From contig JANYKQ010000087.1 in NCBI GenBank assembly GCA_025358115.1, positions 1 to 64,000 of the forward strand: 64,000 bases of DNA, given 5' to 3'. The notes below the pieces were generated by a model. That model saw nothing but the letters and a program-made list of their open reading frames with translations. It searched no databases and was not told where the DNA came from. Shown here piece by piece: positions 27,044 to 36,830 of this stretch; within the stretch, counting starts at the first letter, position 1; each line of letters starts with the position of its first letter. Source of the stretch: Methanomicrobiales archaeon (lineage in GTDB: Archaea; Halobacteriota; Methanomicrobia; Methanomicrobiales; Methanospirillaceae). The translations under genes and the position numbers were made by a program.

Positions 27044-28198
27044 ATGGTGCCACTCAGGGCAGTTATTGAGGGAGAGACAATCATCGGCCCGGACATTTCT
27101 GAGGAGGAATGGAAAGATCTTGCCGTGCGGCACCGTAACGGACTCCCCGTCACGATGGGTTGTTGCGGAGCGCCGGGACATTTACGGGTATCCAAGAAAG
27201 GGACGCAGCACTTCTATCACGCGGTTGATGCCGGATGTCATTTTGAGGAGGAGTCAAAAGAGCACCTGGAGATCAAATACCAGATATACCGGATCTGCCA
27301 GTCCGAAGGATGGGAGACCTGGGTTGAATTTCCGGCACCGGACCGGACATGGATCTCGGATGTGTACGCTCTCAGGGATGGCAGGAAGATTGTTTTTGAG
27401 ATCCAGATAAGCACCATTTCTCCGAGTGTGCTGGAAGAGCGGGATTTGAAATACCAGGCTCAGGGGATTGAATCATACTGGCTTTTGGATCATTTTCTCG
27501 GAAGAACAAAAGATTTTGCATCAGGGTATGAAGCCCATATTTTCGAAAAAGCCGGCCGGCCCGGGAAAAAAATCCCCTACATTAACGATTCGCTCTTTGA
27601 GACGGGGCCTGAAAACCATATCTTCATTGCAAAAGGCATCCGGAGTGCCGGTCTCGATGCACAGAAACAGACGCTCTTTACTACCAATAATCCCGAAATC
27701 CCCCTCGCGGTCTGGGTTAAGGAGGTCCTGAAGGGAAATTACCAGCGGTATCTCGAAGAGACCGCTGCCGGGTATAACCGGAAGCGCCGGCTCCTGATCA
27801 TGGCGGCACCGGCACTCATCCGGTTCCAGGAATTTTACGAAAAGATCATCCGAAGTGGCATATACAAGGAGAAAGCCGGGCGCTGTCAGCGCATGTCCAG
27901 AACAACTGCCCAAAGAATAAACGACAAGGCACGGGAAAAAAAGTTCCAGGACATCTCTGCTGAAATCGACTGGCTGGAAAAGGAATATCGTCTGCTGGTC
28001 TCGGAAAGTTCCGGGTTGTTTTCCTGGAAAAAGATCCCGGGATACCCTGCACCAGGACTGTATTTCCGGCTTGAATCAGAGTCAGACGTGAAAAAAATAC
28101 AGGAAATGATTGAGATATTCACCCGGTGGGAAGAGTCTTTTGAGCGGGCACTGGGCGAGCCGGGGCGGGAATTTCCGGTTGATAAAAAGATGAAATGA
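27044..28198 (+). CDS. CoiA-like nuclease-domain protein
   Basis: A 384-residue protein resembling the competence protein CoiA family. The N-terminal part has a Cys-rich finger-like block (TMGCCGAP, then HFYHAVDAGCHF) followed by EEESKEHLEIK. The nuclease core of PD-(D/E)xK type reads WISDVYAL then VFEIQIS, with Asp and Glu-x-Gln as candidate catalytic residues. The C-terminal half is helical and basic. I start it at ATG 27044 because the TATA box predicts transcription from about 27030; a GTG at 27023 is the alternative. No other competence genes are nearby, so its role may be DNA repair or defence (inference). Confidence 0.8.
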   Translation: MVPLRAVIEGETIIGPDISEEEWKDLAVRHRNGLPVTMGCCGAPGHLRVSKKGTQHFYHAVDAGCHFEEESKEHLEIKYQIYRICQSEGWETWVEFPAPDRTWISDVYALRDGRKIVFEIQISTISPSVLEERDLKYQAQGIESYWLLDHFLGRTKDFASGYEAHIFEKAGRPGKKIPYINDSLFETGPENHIFIAKGIRSAGLDAQKQTLFTTNNPEIPLAVWVKEVLKGNYQRYLEETAAGYNRKRRLLIMAAPALIRFQEFYEKIIRSGIYKEKAGRCQRMSRTTAQRINDKAREKKFQDISAEIDWLEKEYRLLVSESSGLFSWKKIPGYPAPGLYFRLESESDVKKIQEMIEIFTRWEESFERALGEPGREFPVDKKMK

Positions 28199-28315
28199 CT
28201 GGGGAGTTTTGCCAGAGCCGGTGAATGACTCTGCCGTAGACATAAATCGTATTCTGGGGCATTTTTTTTACCAACCCCGGATGCAACTTCTTTCTTCCGG
28301 TTGCAGTACCCCCGC

Positions 28316-29995
28316 TCATAGCCGGTCGGTATAGATCCCGGACCCCACGAGCCAGGTATCATCTACCGGTGCAACATAGCAGAGTTTGAGCCCGGGCAAC
28401 CCGGTATCCGGGTTGAGATAATCCACGTACACAAACCCTTCGCCCCGCTTTGCGGCAGAGATCTCCCATCCGATAATTTTAACCCCGTGGGTATCGGTGA
28501 AATTCAACCGGTTCGAGCCGATCACTTCAGGCTGGAACGGGAGTGCGAGCGTGGTCCCATTGTACCCGTACGCAAAGATGTACCAGCTCCCGTCGGCAAA
28601 CGTGCCGTTCCGGTCATTGAAAGCGGCAATCGCCCTGCCCGCACCCTGGACGTGGGCATACCCGCGGGCCTGCTTCACCCGCTCAACAAGCTCGTCGCGT
28701 TCCGTACGGTTGAAGCCGGCCGGCAGTTCAGGCAGGTACATTCCCGCCCCTACAAACCAGTCATTGTCAACCGGCATGACGGTCGAGAACTTGAACTCCT
28801 CCCGGTAGTTATCCGCGGGATTCGGGTAGAGGTAGTAGAGCGAGCCCCCGCCGTCCCGGGCAACTTCGGTCATCCGGTCGATAAATGCTACCCCGTTGGA
28901 ATCAGAGATCCCGGTCCGGTCAGTCCCGAGCAGGCCCTGCTGGTAGGGCAGCGCAAGGACTGTCCCGTTCATATCGTACGCAAATACGTACAGGTCCCCT
29001 TCGATGAACGTTCCGTTCGGGTTATTGAACTCCCGGAGTGCTGCCTCCTTCCCGTGTTCCTGTGCATAGGCATAAGCCCCCCGTACAAAACGGGTGAGAT
29101 TTGTGTAGCGGGCATCGGTCGCTGCTCCCACGGTCTCCGGAGTCACCGGTACCGAAGTCGTTTTCACGCCGGTTTCACGTTCTGCGCTGGTGACTACCAC
29201 ACGCCACGCTGCCCCATCGATCCCTGCCGTGTCCCAGACCGCAGTCTTGGTGACATTCCGGTTCCATTCCTTATCCCAGAAGACATAACTCGTTGTACCT
29301 GAGGGCTCCTTAATAATCCGGCTTACTACCTCCTGCAGGACGGGATCTGCATACACCGGATCGGTCAGAATATTTTTCCCGATCTCCTCTTTTGTCGTGT
29401 CGAAGATCTCAGTCCCATCCAGCTGCGTCACCCAGACATCATAGCCCGAGCTGCGGATCACCGGCTCAATGTGCCGGCCGAGGAAAACATCTGCCGGGTA
29501 GGTGATATCGGTATAACCGAGGTATTCTCCCGAGGGGGAGAAGACGGGGAAACTCTGCGAGATCCCGGTAAAACCTTCCTCCATGAAAAAGACCGTGCTG
29601 ACAACGGGTACCCGCTCCGCGTTTGCCCTCCGGACCTGCGGCTGCCAGCTCAGGTTCCTGCCTGTCATGCCGGCATGGTTCCGGGGCACCGCGGTGGTAA
29701 CGATACCATCCCGTGAGATGACCAGAGAAGAGACCGCCCAGGGGTGGTGCATCAGGTTTTCTGCAAGGACGGCCTCTGCGCCGGGACCCGCAAGACCCGA
29801 AGTGGTGAGAGCGAGAGAGTTATTCCGGATTCCTGCCTTGAGAGTGCCGAGATCATTGTTGATAGAAACGGTGAGCTGTTTTGCAACCCCTTTCATATCA
29901 GCGATCTTCGGGTTGGGTGCCGTAGTGGTACACCCTGCCAGCGAGACTGAGGCTGCGATGATGAAAAGAATCACCGCAACATGAAATGCCTTCAT
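28316..29995 (-). CDS. Lipoprotein with an N-terminal double-Cache-like domain and two single-Cache domains
   Basis: A 559-residue extracytoplasmic sensor-type protein. The leader ends in the lipobox SLAGC. Residues about 30-290 look like the ligand-binding sensor region of chemoreceptors (dCache_1-like, with MEEGFTGISQSFPVFSPSGEYLGY), and residues about 295-559 are two single-Cache repeats closely related to those at 22307-23266. It has no membrane helix or cytosolic signalling domain. The two genes are 5 kb apart on the same strand and probably come from a duplication. Confidence 0.85.
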   Translation of the reverse strand: MKAFHVAVILFIIAASVSLAGCTTTAPNPKIADMKGVAKQLTVSINNDLGTLKAGIRNNSLALTTSGLAGPGAEAVLAENLMHHPWAVSSLVISRDGIVTTAVPRNHAGMTGRNLSWQPQVRRANAERVPVVSTVFFMEEGFTGISQSFPVFSPSGEYLGYTDITYPADVFLGRHIEPVIRSSGYDVWVTQLDGTEIFDTTKEEIGKNILTDPVYADPVLQEVVSRIIKEPSGTTSYVFWDKEWNRNVTKTAVWDTAGIDGAAWRVVVTSAERETGVKTTSVPVTPETVGAATDARYTNLTRFVRGAYAYAQEHGKEAALREFNNPNGTFIEGDLYVFAYDMNGTVLALPYQQGLLGTDRTGISDSNGVAFIDRMTEVARDGGGSLYYLYPNPADNYREEFKFSTVMPVDNDWFVGAGMYLPELPAGFNRTERDELVERVKQARGYAHVQGAGRAIAAFNDRNGTFADGSWYIFAYGYNGTTLALPFQPEVIGSNRLNFTDTHGVKIIGWEISAAKRGEGFVYVDYLNPDTGLPGLKLCYVAPVDDTWLVGSGIYTDRL

Positions 29996-30172
29996 AGCAC
30001 TCGTATTGCCCCTGTTGGGAAAAGAATATTGTCAAATAGTGTGATGCAACCCGATGATCACCATACCGGCAGACAGGAACAGCGGGACAGACCCGGGCAT
30101 AAACGAAGATCGCTCAGGACAAAGGCCCGGCATTACCGGTTCAAAAAAAGGTCAGCCAGCCCGGTAATCGGA

Positions 30173-30388
30173 TTATTTCCTGGGAGGGAGGGCCAGCAGG
30201 TCTTCATCCTGCCCGGCTTCCCGCCTCTCCATGGACCATCCAATCACCGATATCATGATCGCGGTGATCATCACAACCGCCAACAGGATGGTAGTTGTGG
30301 TGGAATTTGGCATGATAAAGGAGAGTATAAAGAAGACCGGGATGAGCCCGATTGCAATCATTTTCAATTGTACCTGGGTAACCTGCAT
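30173..30388 (-). CDS. Small two-helix membrane protein
   Basis: A 71-residue protein with two predicted membrane helices (residues 9-27 and 32-52) joined by the short turn NSTTTT, and a polar acidic and basic tail. A weak purine-rich stretch (GGGAGTGG) lies upstream. The composition looks coding. No family is recognised. Confidence 0.5.
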   Translation of the reverse strand: MQVTQVQLKMIAIGLIPVFFILSFIMPNSTTTTILLAVVMITAIMISVIGWSMERREAGQDEDLLALPPRK

Positions 30389-30572
30389 TGTTGATCCACT
30401 CCCGCTTCACTCTTCTGAGAAAAACTGTACTGGATTTGCCGCAGAGACTCATATGATTTTCGGGATTGCCGGGATAGTTACGGGAAAAAAACTCATAGAT
30501 GGGTAAAGTGCAGGACTTTCAGGACGCAATGTATGAGACAACTTTTTTTTACGGAATGGTGTCCCGGTCCTG

Positions 30573-30938
30573 TCAGCACTTTGCTTCACACGAGAATGCA
30601 TCAACAGGATTTGCTCCGCCGCATTTTTCTATGCAGTTTTTGCAGATGGCAAACTGCGGCGTCGTGACCAGGCTGCATGACCCTCCATCGTTACTGCAGG
30701 AAGCATACTGGCGGCACTTATCGCCCAGCATATAGATTGAAGTGCAGACCTCCGGGGGGTTTTGACCACACGCGAGATCAAGACCATGACACGTAGTGAA
30801 CCCGCAGCCGGAAGATGCCGTGGTTATCACGGGGGATGCCGGGGGAACGGGACCACTCGCCGGGGGAGATGTGCAGCCTGCGGCAGACAGGGTGAGCACC
30901 ATAATACCTGTTGCCAAAATGACAGGAGAAATTTTCAT
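30573..30938 (-). CDS. Cys-rich lipoprotein of unknown function
   Basis: A 121-residue protein starting at ATG 30938, preceded by an AAGGAAA ribosome site. The leader runs MKISPVILATGIMVLTLSAA with the lipobox AAGC, then a Pro/Ser-rich spacer and a compact domain with 12 further Cys residues, an even number that suggests disulfides. The cysteines are arranged in pairs such as CKNCIEKC. The other Cys-rich lipoprotein of the window (10676) has a different Cys pattern. Confidence 0.65.
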   Translation of the reverse strand: MKISPVILATGIMVLTLSAAGCTSPPASGPVPPASPVITTASSGCGFTTCHGLDLACGQNPPEVCTSIYMLGDKCRQYASCSNDGGSCSLVTTPQFAICKNCIEKCGGANPVDAFSCEAKC

Positions 30939-31260
30939 CAGAATTTTCCTTTCCTGATACAACTGATACCCATGATGCTATTTAGCATTTGTCCGGGACC
31001 GGGGGTACCTCTCATTTTTTTCCGCAAGGTCTCTAAAAAAAAGAGAATGTCCCAAATGATAAGGTAACTCTGCAATTATCTGTGCAGCCGGGGCCCGGTG
31101 CGGCGGGAACGTCCCGGAGTGGCCGGGGTGCATCCCGGGGGTGAGGGATATCGGCACAGACTGGAAAAAACCAGGTATTTTGCATACAAACAGGAATGCA
31201 TGGATCATCCAGACCATGGGAATACGAAATTATTTCATACCTCTCCCTAACTAAAATACT
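30939..31260. other. Intergenic region before the nuclease pair
   Basis: No gene is visible. It contains the divergent promoters of the Cys-rich lipoprotein and the RecB-like nuclease gene and a GC-rich middle section with several G-runs. Confidence 0.5.
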
Positions 31261-32163
31261 ATGCCAGACCTGGACCCCTTCTTCTTCAAGATAAATTCCT
31301 GGTCCTTCACCAAACACCGGGTCTGGAACCGGTGCCAGCGCCAGTACTATTTCGAATACATCGCTCCCTATGTCAAATCCTCTCCCGTAGTTGATCCCGA
31401 AAAGGTCCGGTGGCTTAAGACCTTCACCTCCAAGTTCGTTGTCCAGGGCCAGCTCATTCACGATATCATCGATGAGCAGATCCAGCTCCATTGCGAGAAC
31501 AAGCCCATGGAACCGGCCGGGGCAATGGATGAGTTTACAAAAAAAGTTTTACGCTACAAAAATACTGGCGGCGAAACATTTACCGAATATCACAACGGCG
31601 AGAAGATCCCGGGTTCATTCTATACGTTCATCGAAGAGAACGGGAAGACCTGCCTGCATACCTTCTTTGGGAAGTGGCCGGACTACCTGAGCCGTGAATG
31701 CCTGCGGCACGAGACGTTCGATCATTTCAACATCGGTGATGTCGGGGTAACGGTCAAGGTGGATTTTGCCGGGAGGATGCCGGATGGCACGCTCATCATC
31801 ACGGACTGGAAGACCGGCCGTGACGATGACAATTACGAATCGGAACTCCAGATGGCGGCATATGTGCTGTGGGCAAAAGAGTATTACACGATGAATATCG
31901 ATCACATCGGCACCGAACTCGTTTTTTTGAAAACCGGCGCAACGAAACCCTATGCCTTCTTCGAAGATCAATTGAGCGAGGTGCAGGAGCAGATCCCCCG
32001 GGAATTTGCGGCAATGAATGCTTCCTATGAATACGAAGATTTCCCGGCCCGGCCTTCGCAGCGGGAGTGTATGAGCTGTAAGTTTGCGGAGGTCTGTCCG
32101 GAGACTGCGGTTGTAAGGAAGTTAGATTGTTTTTGTGCAATGCCAGGAAATGACGGAGCATAA
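31261..32163 (+). CDS. RecB-like PD-(D/E)xK nuclease with a probable Fe-S cluster
   Basis: A 300-residue nuclease of the RecB/AddB/Cas4-like superfamily. The catalytic motif is VDFAGRMPDGTLIITDWKTG (Asp, then DWK), followed by the QMAAYVLW helix. One Cys near the N-terminus (NRCQRQYYFEY) and three at the C-terminus (CMSCKFAEVC) match the four-Cys Fe-S staple of AddB and Cas4 proteins. There is no CRISPR array nearby. The 3' end faces the DnaQ-like exonuclease gene with 54 bases between them. It probably acts in repair or recombination, but defence is possible. Confidence 0.85.
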   Translation: MPDLDPFFFKINSWSFTKHRVWNRCQRQYYFEYIAPYVKSSPVVDPEKVRWLKTFTSKFVVQGQLIHDIIDEQIQLHCENKPMEPAGAMDEFTKKVLRYKNTGGETFTEYHNGEKIPGSFYTFIEENGKTCLHTFFGKWPDYLSRECLRHETFDHFNIGDVGVTVKVDFAGRMPDGTLIITDWKTGRDDDNYESELQMAAYVLWAKEYYTMNIDHIGTELVFLKTGATKPYAFFEDQLSEVQEQIPREFAAMNASYEYEDFPARPSQRECMSCKFAEVCPETAVVRKLDCFCAMPGNDGA

Positions 32164-32217
32164 AAACGAAAGAAGATAAAAAAACAAAAAATATCCGGTC
32201 TCTCACCGGAAATCATC

Positions 32218-32805
32218 TTATCCGATAACTCCTCTCCGCCGTAATTCAAAATAGCATTTTGCACACGCTTCCACGTCAGCTTCGGCATCATGGCAGCCGG
32301 AAAATTCTGTCTCGAATAAGTGCAGGTGCAGTTCTGTCAGCTTTGGCCATTTGCTTCTCGTGCCGGAAGCATTGGGAATTTTGCAGTACGAGACAATGCC
32401 GGGAGCCTTCATGGTGCAGAACTTTTCTTTTTCCGCAAGTTTTGTCTCCATCCTGCACCGGAGGAACTCGGTCTGTATGATGGGCAGATCGAAAGCGGCA
32501 TTATGCGCAATGATGACGCTGGCCCTCTCGACATCGGTATTGAACTGCGGGAGCACTTTGTGCAGCGAGACTCCCTCTGCTTTCGCCCGCACGGTCGTGA
32601 TGCCGTGAATCCGTGCCGCGTCCGGGGGAATGGTGAAGTCCACGGGGTAGATGATAAAACTGTTCCGGCTTTCACAGTTCCCGTCGCGGTCATAGAGCGA
32701 CCAGGCCAGCTGGACAATACGGGGCCATTTTTCGGTCTCGGTTGTTGCGTAATATTTTGGAAGACCGGTGGTTTCGGTGTCGAGGAAGAGAAGCATCCAT
32801 TTCAT
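32218..32805 (-). CDS. DnaQ-like 3'-5' exonuclease (DEDDh type)
   Basis: A 195-residue DEDDh exonuclease. The ExoI motif is FLDTETTGL, ExoII lies in IIAHNAAFDLPII, and ExoIII is CHDAEADVEAC with the expected His-Asp arrangement. Residues around AARIHGIT match the family nucleotide pocket. It is a stand-alone proofreading-type exonuclease, not part of a polymerase. It is transcribed towards the RecB-like nuclease gene. Confidence 0.85.
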   Translation of the reverse strand: MKWMLLFLDTETTGLPKYYATTETEKWPRIVQLAWSLYDRDGNCESRNSFIIYPVDFTIPPDAARIHGITTVRAKAEGVSLHKVLPQFNTDVERASVIIAHNAAFDLPIIQTEFLRCRMETKLAEKEKFCTMKAPGIVSYCKIPNASGTRSKWPKLTELHLHLFETEFSGCHDAEADVEACAKCYFELRRRGVIG

Positions 32806-33210
32806 TCAGGTATAATCTTATTTGGGTGTGACTGTTTTATTTTTATAACCGGAGAGATCGTTGTATGGCCGGATTTGGGGGTGTATTTGCCAATTAATTC
32901 AACGCATAGGGGGGAGGACTCCCCTGCGGGGGTTTTACCGGATACAGGTTGTTTATTGGAAAGTTTAACCGGACTGAACGAATGACGCCAGAACCCCTGC
33001 GGCGGTGCAATTGTCACTGATCGATTCCTGGCAATCTGCCCTGAGGGGGGCCGGCAAGGTGCCCGGGCGTTTCCCTGCAATACCGGGGGGATACAGGTCC
33101 GGTTGATTTTTTTAGATTGTCCGGACAGATTCTTTTAACTTGAATTTAAAAAGTATTATAAAAAAATTTATTACTTTATATTAAATCATTATCTTACCAG
33201 GGAGATCCCG
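32806..33210. other. AT-rich promoter region of the 1194-residue protein gene
   Basis: No gene is seen. The last 100 bases are strongly AT-rich with several TATA candidates (about 33145-33185), unlike most gaps here. A short perfect palindrome TGTCCGGACA lies at 33117-33126. The ribosome site GGGAG precedes the ATG at 33211. Confidence 0.5.
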
Positions 33211-36200
33211 ATGAGCACCGTTTATGGTTTTGTGAAAGTGAAAGAAACCGATGAACCGATTGCCGGTCTGATGGTTGTTGTTGCCTCACGAGTTGTGCCA
33301 AAGACAACTGCAAAGACCAAATCCGGCGTAAGCGATCCATTTCAGTTGTATAAGACGAGACTGGGCTCCACCATCACCGATGCAGAGGGGAGGTTCCAGA
33401 TTGAATTCGAGAATGAGGCCGCCACGTCCCCATCCAAATTACCGGAACAGACCGAGCAGATACTGGCCCTGCTCGCGCCTGCGACCACATCCCCGATCAA
33501 CAAACTGACTTCTACGAGTCCTTTTGATAAACTGTTATACTGGGTAATGCTTCCCCGGTTAAGGCCTGATCAGAGCGAAGCCTGCACTATCCGGCTGACA
33601 GATGATCAGCTCAAAAACTTCAATATTCCGACCCGCAGTTATCGGCAAAAGGTCGATGTTGATAGTCAGATCGCGTACCTGGCAGAAGCAGAGAAGGAGA
33701 GCGAACAGTTCCGCAAGGCATTTCAAAAGGATATCGCGCCCCTTCGTAAAAAACGGCTCGAGCGTGAACAAAAAATTGTTGCGGATGCAAGGCAGTTTGC
33801 CTCATCCCTGTATGCAACCCCGAAGGCTGTCCGTACCCAGCGAACTTTCGGTTTGTCGAAAGACCAGCTGAAAATCGCGAGAAAAAATGCTGTCGAATAC
33901 GGGCTGGCGAATATGAAAAATTCAGCCTCAAAAGGTAAGGGTACGGTAAGCATTAACCTAGACCAGAAAAATCTCGACAGTCTTGGCATCGGAAATATCT
34001 CCGGGGGTATCCTGATCGAAACGGAAAAACTCTGCCAGCTCATGAGCGAGCGGCGCGGCGGGACTGAGCTGACCCGGGTACGGGGATTGCTGGATGCATA
34101 CAAAGTCGCAGCCGAAGCAACCGCTAGGCTGGCCCGGGACACAGGCTCAATTACGGATGATGACGGGACCGTGGCAACGGAACCATCCGAAAGGGAAGCT
34201 GCGCCCGCGGATACAATTGCGCAGCACGTCCTGGGCCAGCTCAAAGACATGCCGGTCTATACATCGGCGGATGATAATACCCTGCCAAAGGCATTGACCC
34301 GCGATGAACTCAATGCCATGCTCCCTGCCGTACAACTGGGGGCAGGACCAACCGATGTTCCCTCGTTCCACGATTTCTATAACCTGCAGATGGCGTTCCT
34401 GCATGTCTGGACTGAGGCATTTGATGAGGAACTCCGTTCCGATGTTGAAAAGGTTTATGAAGAATATGTAAAATTGCATCATGAATTATACGGCGACGAG
34501 TCATTCACCGGGATTCCGGAGCTTGAGGAGATCCAGGATCTAATTGGATTTATCAGGGAATCTGGTTCGCGTGATCCATTGCAGCCAATTCTTTCCAGCG
34601 ATCAGACAAAGGCAGTTCTTCAAAGCCTGGGTTATACCACGGAAATAATTCAGTTTCTTAGTATTGAACAGCAGACGGATCTCAACAATCTGGCATCTCT
34701 CTGGGGGTCGATCTATATCAACAACCCTGATGATTCCAGAGTCAGAACAGCTATCGAGCGGATCAAGAACATACTTGAACATCCATCCGGCATAAGAACA
34801 CGCCTGGAGCGTTTGCTCTACCAGGTATCACGGCGTCTCAATGAACCGTACTCCTTCCACTATTTTGAACCGGATTCCGTAAACTTTGGAATACTGCTGA
34901 CCTATCGCCAGCACTGGCAACCGGGGCCTTACCAGGTAGGTGACCTGGTGTCAACAATCCCCCTTGCGCCGGGTGAAAAACGACGGTTCGAGACAAAACA
35001 GACAATCAGACAAACACGGGCAAAAAACGAACTGGTTAAGGCGGTGTTATCCAAAAGCTTCGATTCCTCAAACACCCTGCGAGCCGATGCAGAGATTACC
35101 GAACGGGCGTCAATACGCAGCAATTTCCAGATGACTGCCGAAGGGTCATTAAATTTCGGTATAGGGGAATTATCCTCGACAACGCAATTTGGGATCGATC
35201 AAAATCAGGAATCATCGCGTGTCAAGAAAGATTTCCGGGAGGCAGTACTCAAAGCAGCCCAGGAATACCGGCAGGAACGATCGGTTGAGGTGCGAACAAC
35301 AGATGAGATCACTACCGAGACAACCACCTCCGGGGAACTCTCCAATCCCAATAACGAACTTACGGTCACGTACCTGCTCTATGAACTGGAGCGGCAGTAT
35401 ACGATATCCGAACAGATTCACCGGGTCACACCGGTAATCCTCGTTGCTCAGGATATGCCTGCTCCCCACGAGATTACGGAAAGCTGGCTCCTGGCACAGC
35501 AGTGGATTTTGCGCCGCGTCTTATTGGACGATTCTTTGCGACCGGCCCTGGAATATGTTTCCAATGCATTTGCCGGTGAAGAAGTGAGCATCGAAGTGAG
35601 CAAAGCAACCTGGGAAAAACAAAATGCGCTGGTTACGGAACTCGAAGGCGTGGTAAAGGGTTTCAAGAAGGCCCGCGATGAATTGCGCGAGTTGTTAATT
35701 ACCACCGAGGAAGCCCGGGCAACGGAGGCCGCGGAAGCGCCAACAACCGGCCAGACGATATGGACGGCGATCCTCACCGGGGGTCTCAGCCTTGCCGCAG
35801 GAGACTCGGGATCCGAGCAGGATGCAGAACGGCTTGAGATCGCCCGGCGTGCAATTGAGTCCCGGCTTAAGTATCTTGAGGACACCTTGAAGGAAGCACA
35901 GGAACGGATGGTTTCTGCGCAACAGACGCTCAACGAAGCAACCCGGGTCTACAAGGAAGCTCTGGAAACCCAGACCAACCGCAGGGTCGCCATCGATCAG
36001 CTGCGAATCCATGTCAAAGAAAATATCTTCTATTATATGCAGGCCATCTGGGATTACGAACCGCCGGACCAGCGTTTTTTCCGCCTGTATCATGTGAATG
36101 TTGATCTGCCGGAGTCCCCGGCCCGGACAGTCTCAATACGCCCGGCAACCGAAGATGATCTTGAGACCGGCATACCAACCGTAGAATACGGGGGCGTGAG

Positions 36201-36795
36201 GTACATTATCCAGATGGAGGCGCCGGCAATGCCGGATCCGGAACACCCCAACCCAAAGCCCCTTGTCGAGATCGCCGATCTGGACCATCCGCTCGGATAT
36301 AAGGGCAATTACATCATCTTCCCCCTCAAGACCTGCCTCTACCTGACCAACTTCATGATGCGGGAGTTCTTTGACGACTACTTCGGGGTTCGTGATCCGG
36401 AAGTGGCCGCCAACTTTACCGTGGAGGAGTTGCTCACGTATGCTGAAGCGCTGATCCGCGATGGAAAACTGACCGGACAGCAGAGGGCGGCATTGCAGGG
36501 CATTGTCATGACCAGGCTCCGGCAGCCCCGGCGCGATTCCGATCTCGTTGTCGTACCTACCGGCGAACTGTTCATGGAAGCCCTTCTGGGTGAACACGTC
36601 CTGCTCGAGAACTTCAAACTCAACCACCGCTATGTCGATATGGCCAAAGCCAGGGCTGAATGGCGCGGGGTCGAGCTGGAGAACCTGCGCAGGGCTGCCC
36701 GGTTGTTGAAAGAAGAACCGGATCTTGAAGACCCGGATGTTGATAAGAGAATTGTTGTCGAAGGCCCGGGTCAACTCAATGTTGACGTACCGTAA
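33211..36795 (+). CDS. Large soluble protein of unknown function, transthyretin-like N-terminus and coiled coils
   Basis: A 1194-residue protein, second largest thing to a system here. There is no signal peptide. Residues 4-70 look like a transthyretin/carboxypeptidase-regulatory-like beta domain (VYGFVKVKETDEPIAGL, ending TDAEGRFQIEFE). Residues about 150-200 and 400-440 are charged helices. Residues 548-770 form the most conserved-looking core (TYRQHWQPGPYQVGDLV, PLAPGEKRRFE). A coiled coil at about 795-840, a hydrophobic stretch at 846-864 and a second coiled coil at about 868-945 follow. The C-terminus holds PTGELFMEALLGEHVLLE. It is translated with a GGGAG site and is followed by a 213-residue gene 35 bases on. 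Similar large proteins exist, to my memory, in bacteria with no known function. Confidence 0.8.
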   Translation: MSTVYGFVKVKETDEPIAGLMVVVASRVVPKTTAKTKSGVSDPFQLYKTRLGSTITDAEGRFQIEFENEAATSPSKLPEQTEQILALLAPATTSPINKLTSTSPFDKLLYWVMLPRLRPDQSEACTIRLTDDQLKNFNIPTRSYRQKVDVDSQIAYLAEAEKESEQFRKAFQKDIAPLRKKRLEREQKIVADARQFASSLYATPKAVRTQRTFGLSKDQLKIARKNAVEYGLANMKNSASKGKGTVSINLDQKNLDSLGIGNISGGILIETEKLCQLMSERRGGTELTRVRGLLDAYKVAAEATARLARDTGSITDDDGTVATEPSEREAAPADTIAQHVLGQLKDMPVYTSADDNTLPKALTRDELNAMLPAVQLGAGPTDVPSFHDFYNLQMAFLHVWTEAFDEELRSDVEKVYEEYVKLHHELYGDESFTGIPELEEIQDLIGFIRESGSRDPLQPILSSDQTKAVLQSLGYTTEIIQFLSIEQQTDLNNLASLWGSIYINNPDDSRVRTAIERIKNILEHPSGIRTRLERLLYQVSRRLNEPYSFHYFEPDSVNFGILLTYRQHWQPGPYQVGDLVSTIPLAPGEKRRFETKQTIRQTRAKNELVKAVLSKSFDSSNTLRADAEITERASIRSNFQMTAEGSLNFGIGELSSTTQFGIDQNQESSRVKKDFREAVLKAAQEYRQERSVEVRTTDEITTETTTSGELSNPNNELTVTYLLYELERQYTISEQIHRVTPVILVAQDMPAPHEITESWLLAQQWILRRVLLDDSLRPALEYVSNAFAGEEVSIEVSKATWEKQNALVTELEGVVKGFKKARDELRELLITTEEARATEAAEAPTTGQTIWTAILTGGLSLAAGDSGSEQDAERLEIARRAIESRLKYLEDTLKEAQERMVSAQQTLNEATRVYKEALETQTNRRVAIDQLRIHVKENIFYYMQAIWDYEPPDQRFFRLYHVNVDLPESPARTVSIRPATEDDLETGIPTVEYGGVRYIIQMEAPAMPDPEHPNPKPLVEIADLDHPLGYKGNYIIFPLKTCLYLTNFMMREFFDDYFGVRDPEVAANFTVEELLTYAEALIRDGKLTGQQRAALQGIVMTRLRQPRRDSDLVVVPTGELFMEALLGEHVLLENFKLNHRYVDMAKARAEWRGVELENLRRAARLLKEEPDLEDPDVDKRIVVEGPGQLNVDVP

Positions 36796-36830
36796 AGGAA
36801 AACCGGTTGTGGAAACAGTGAGGCAAGACC

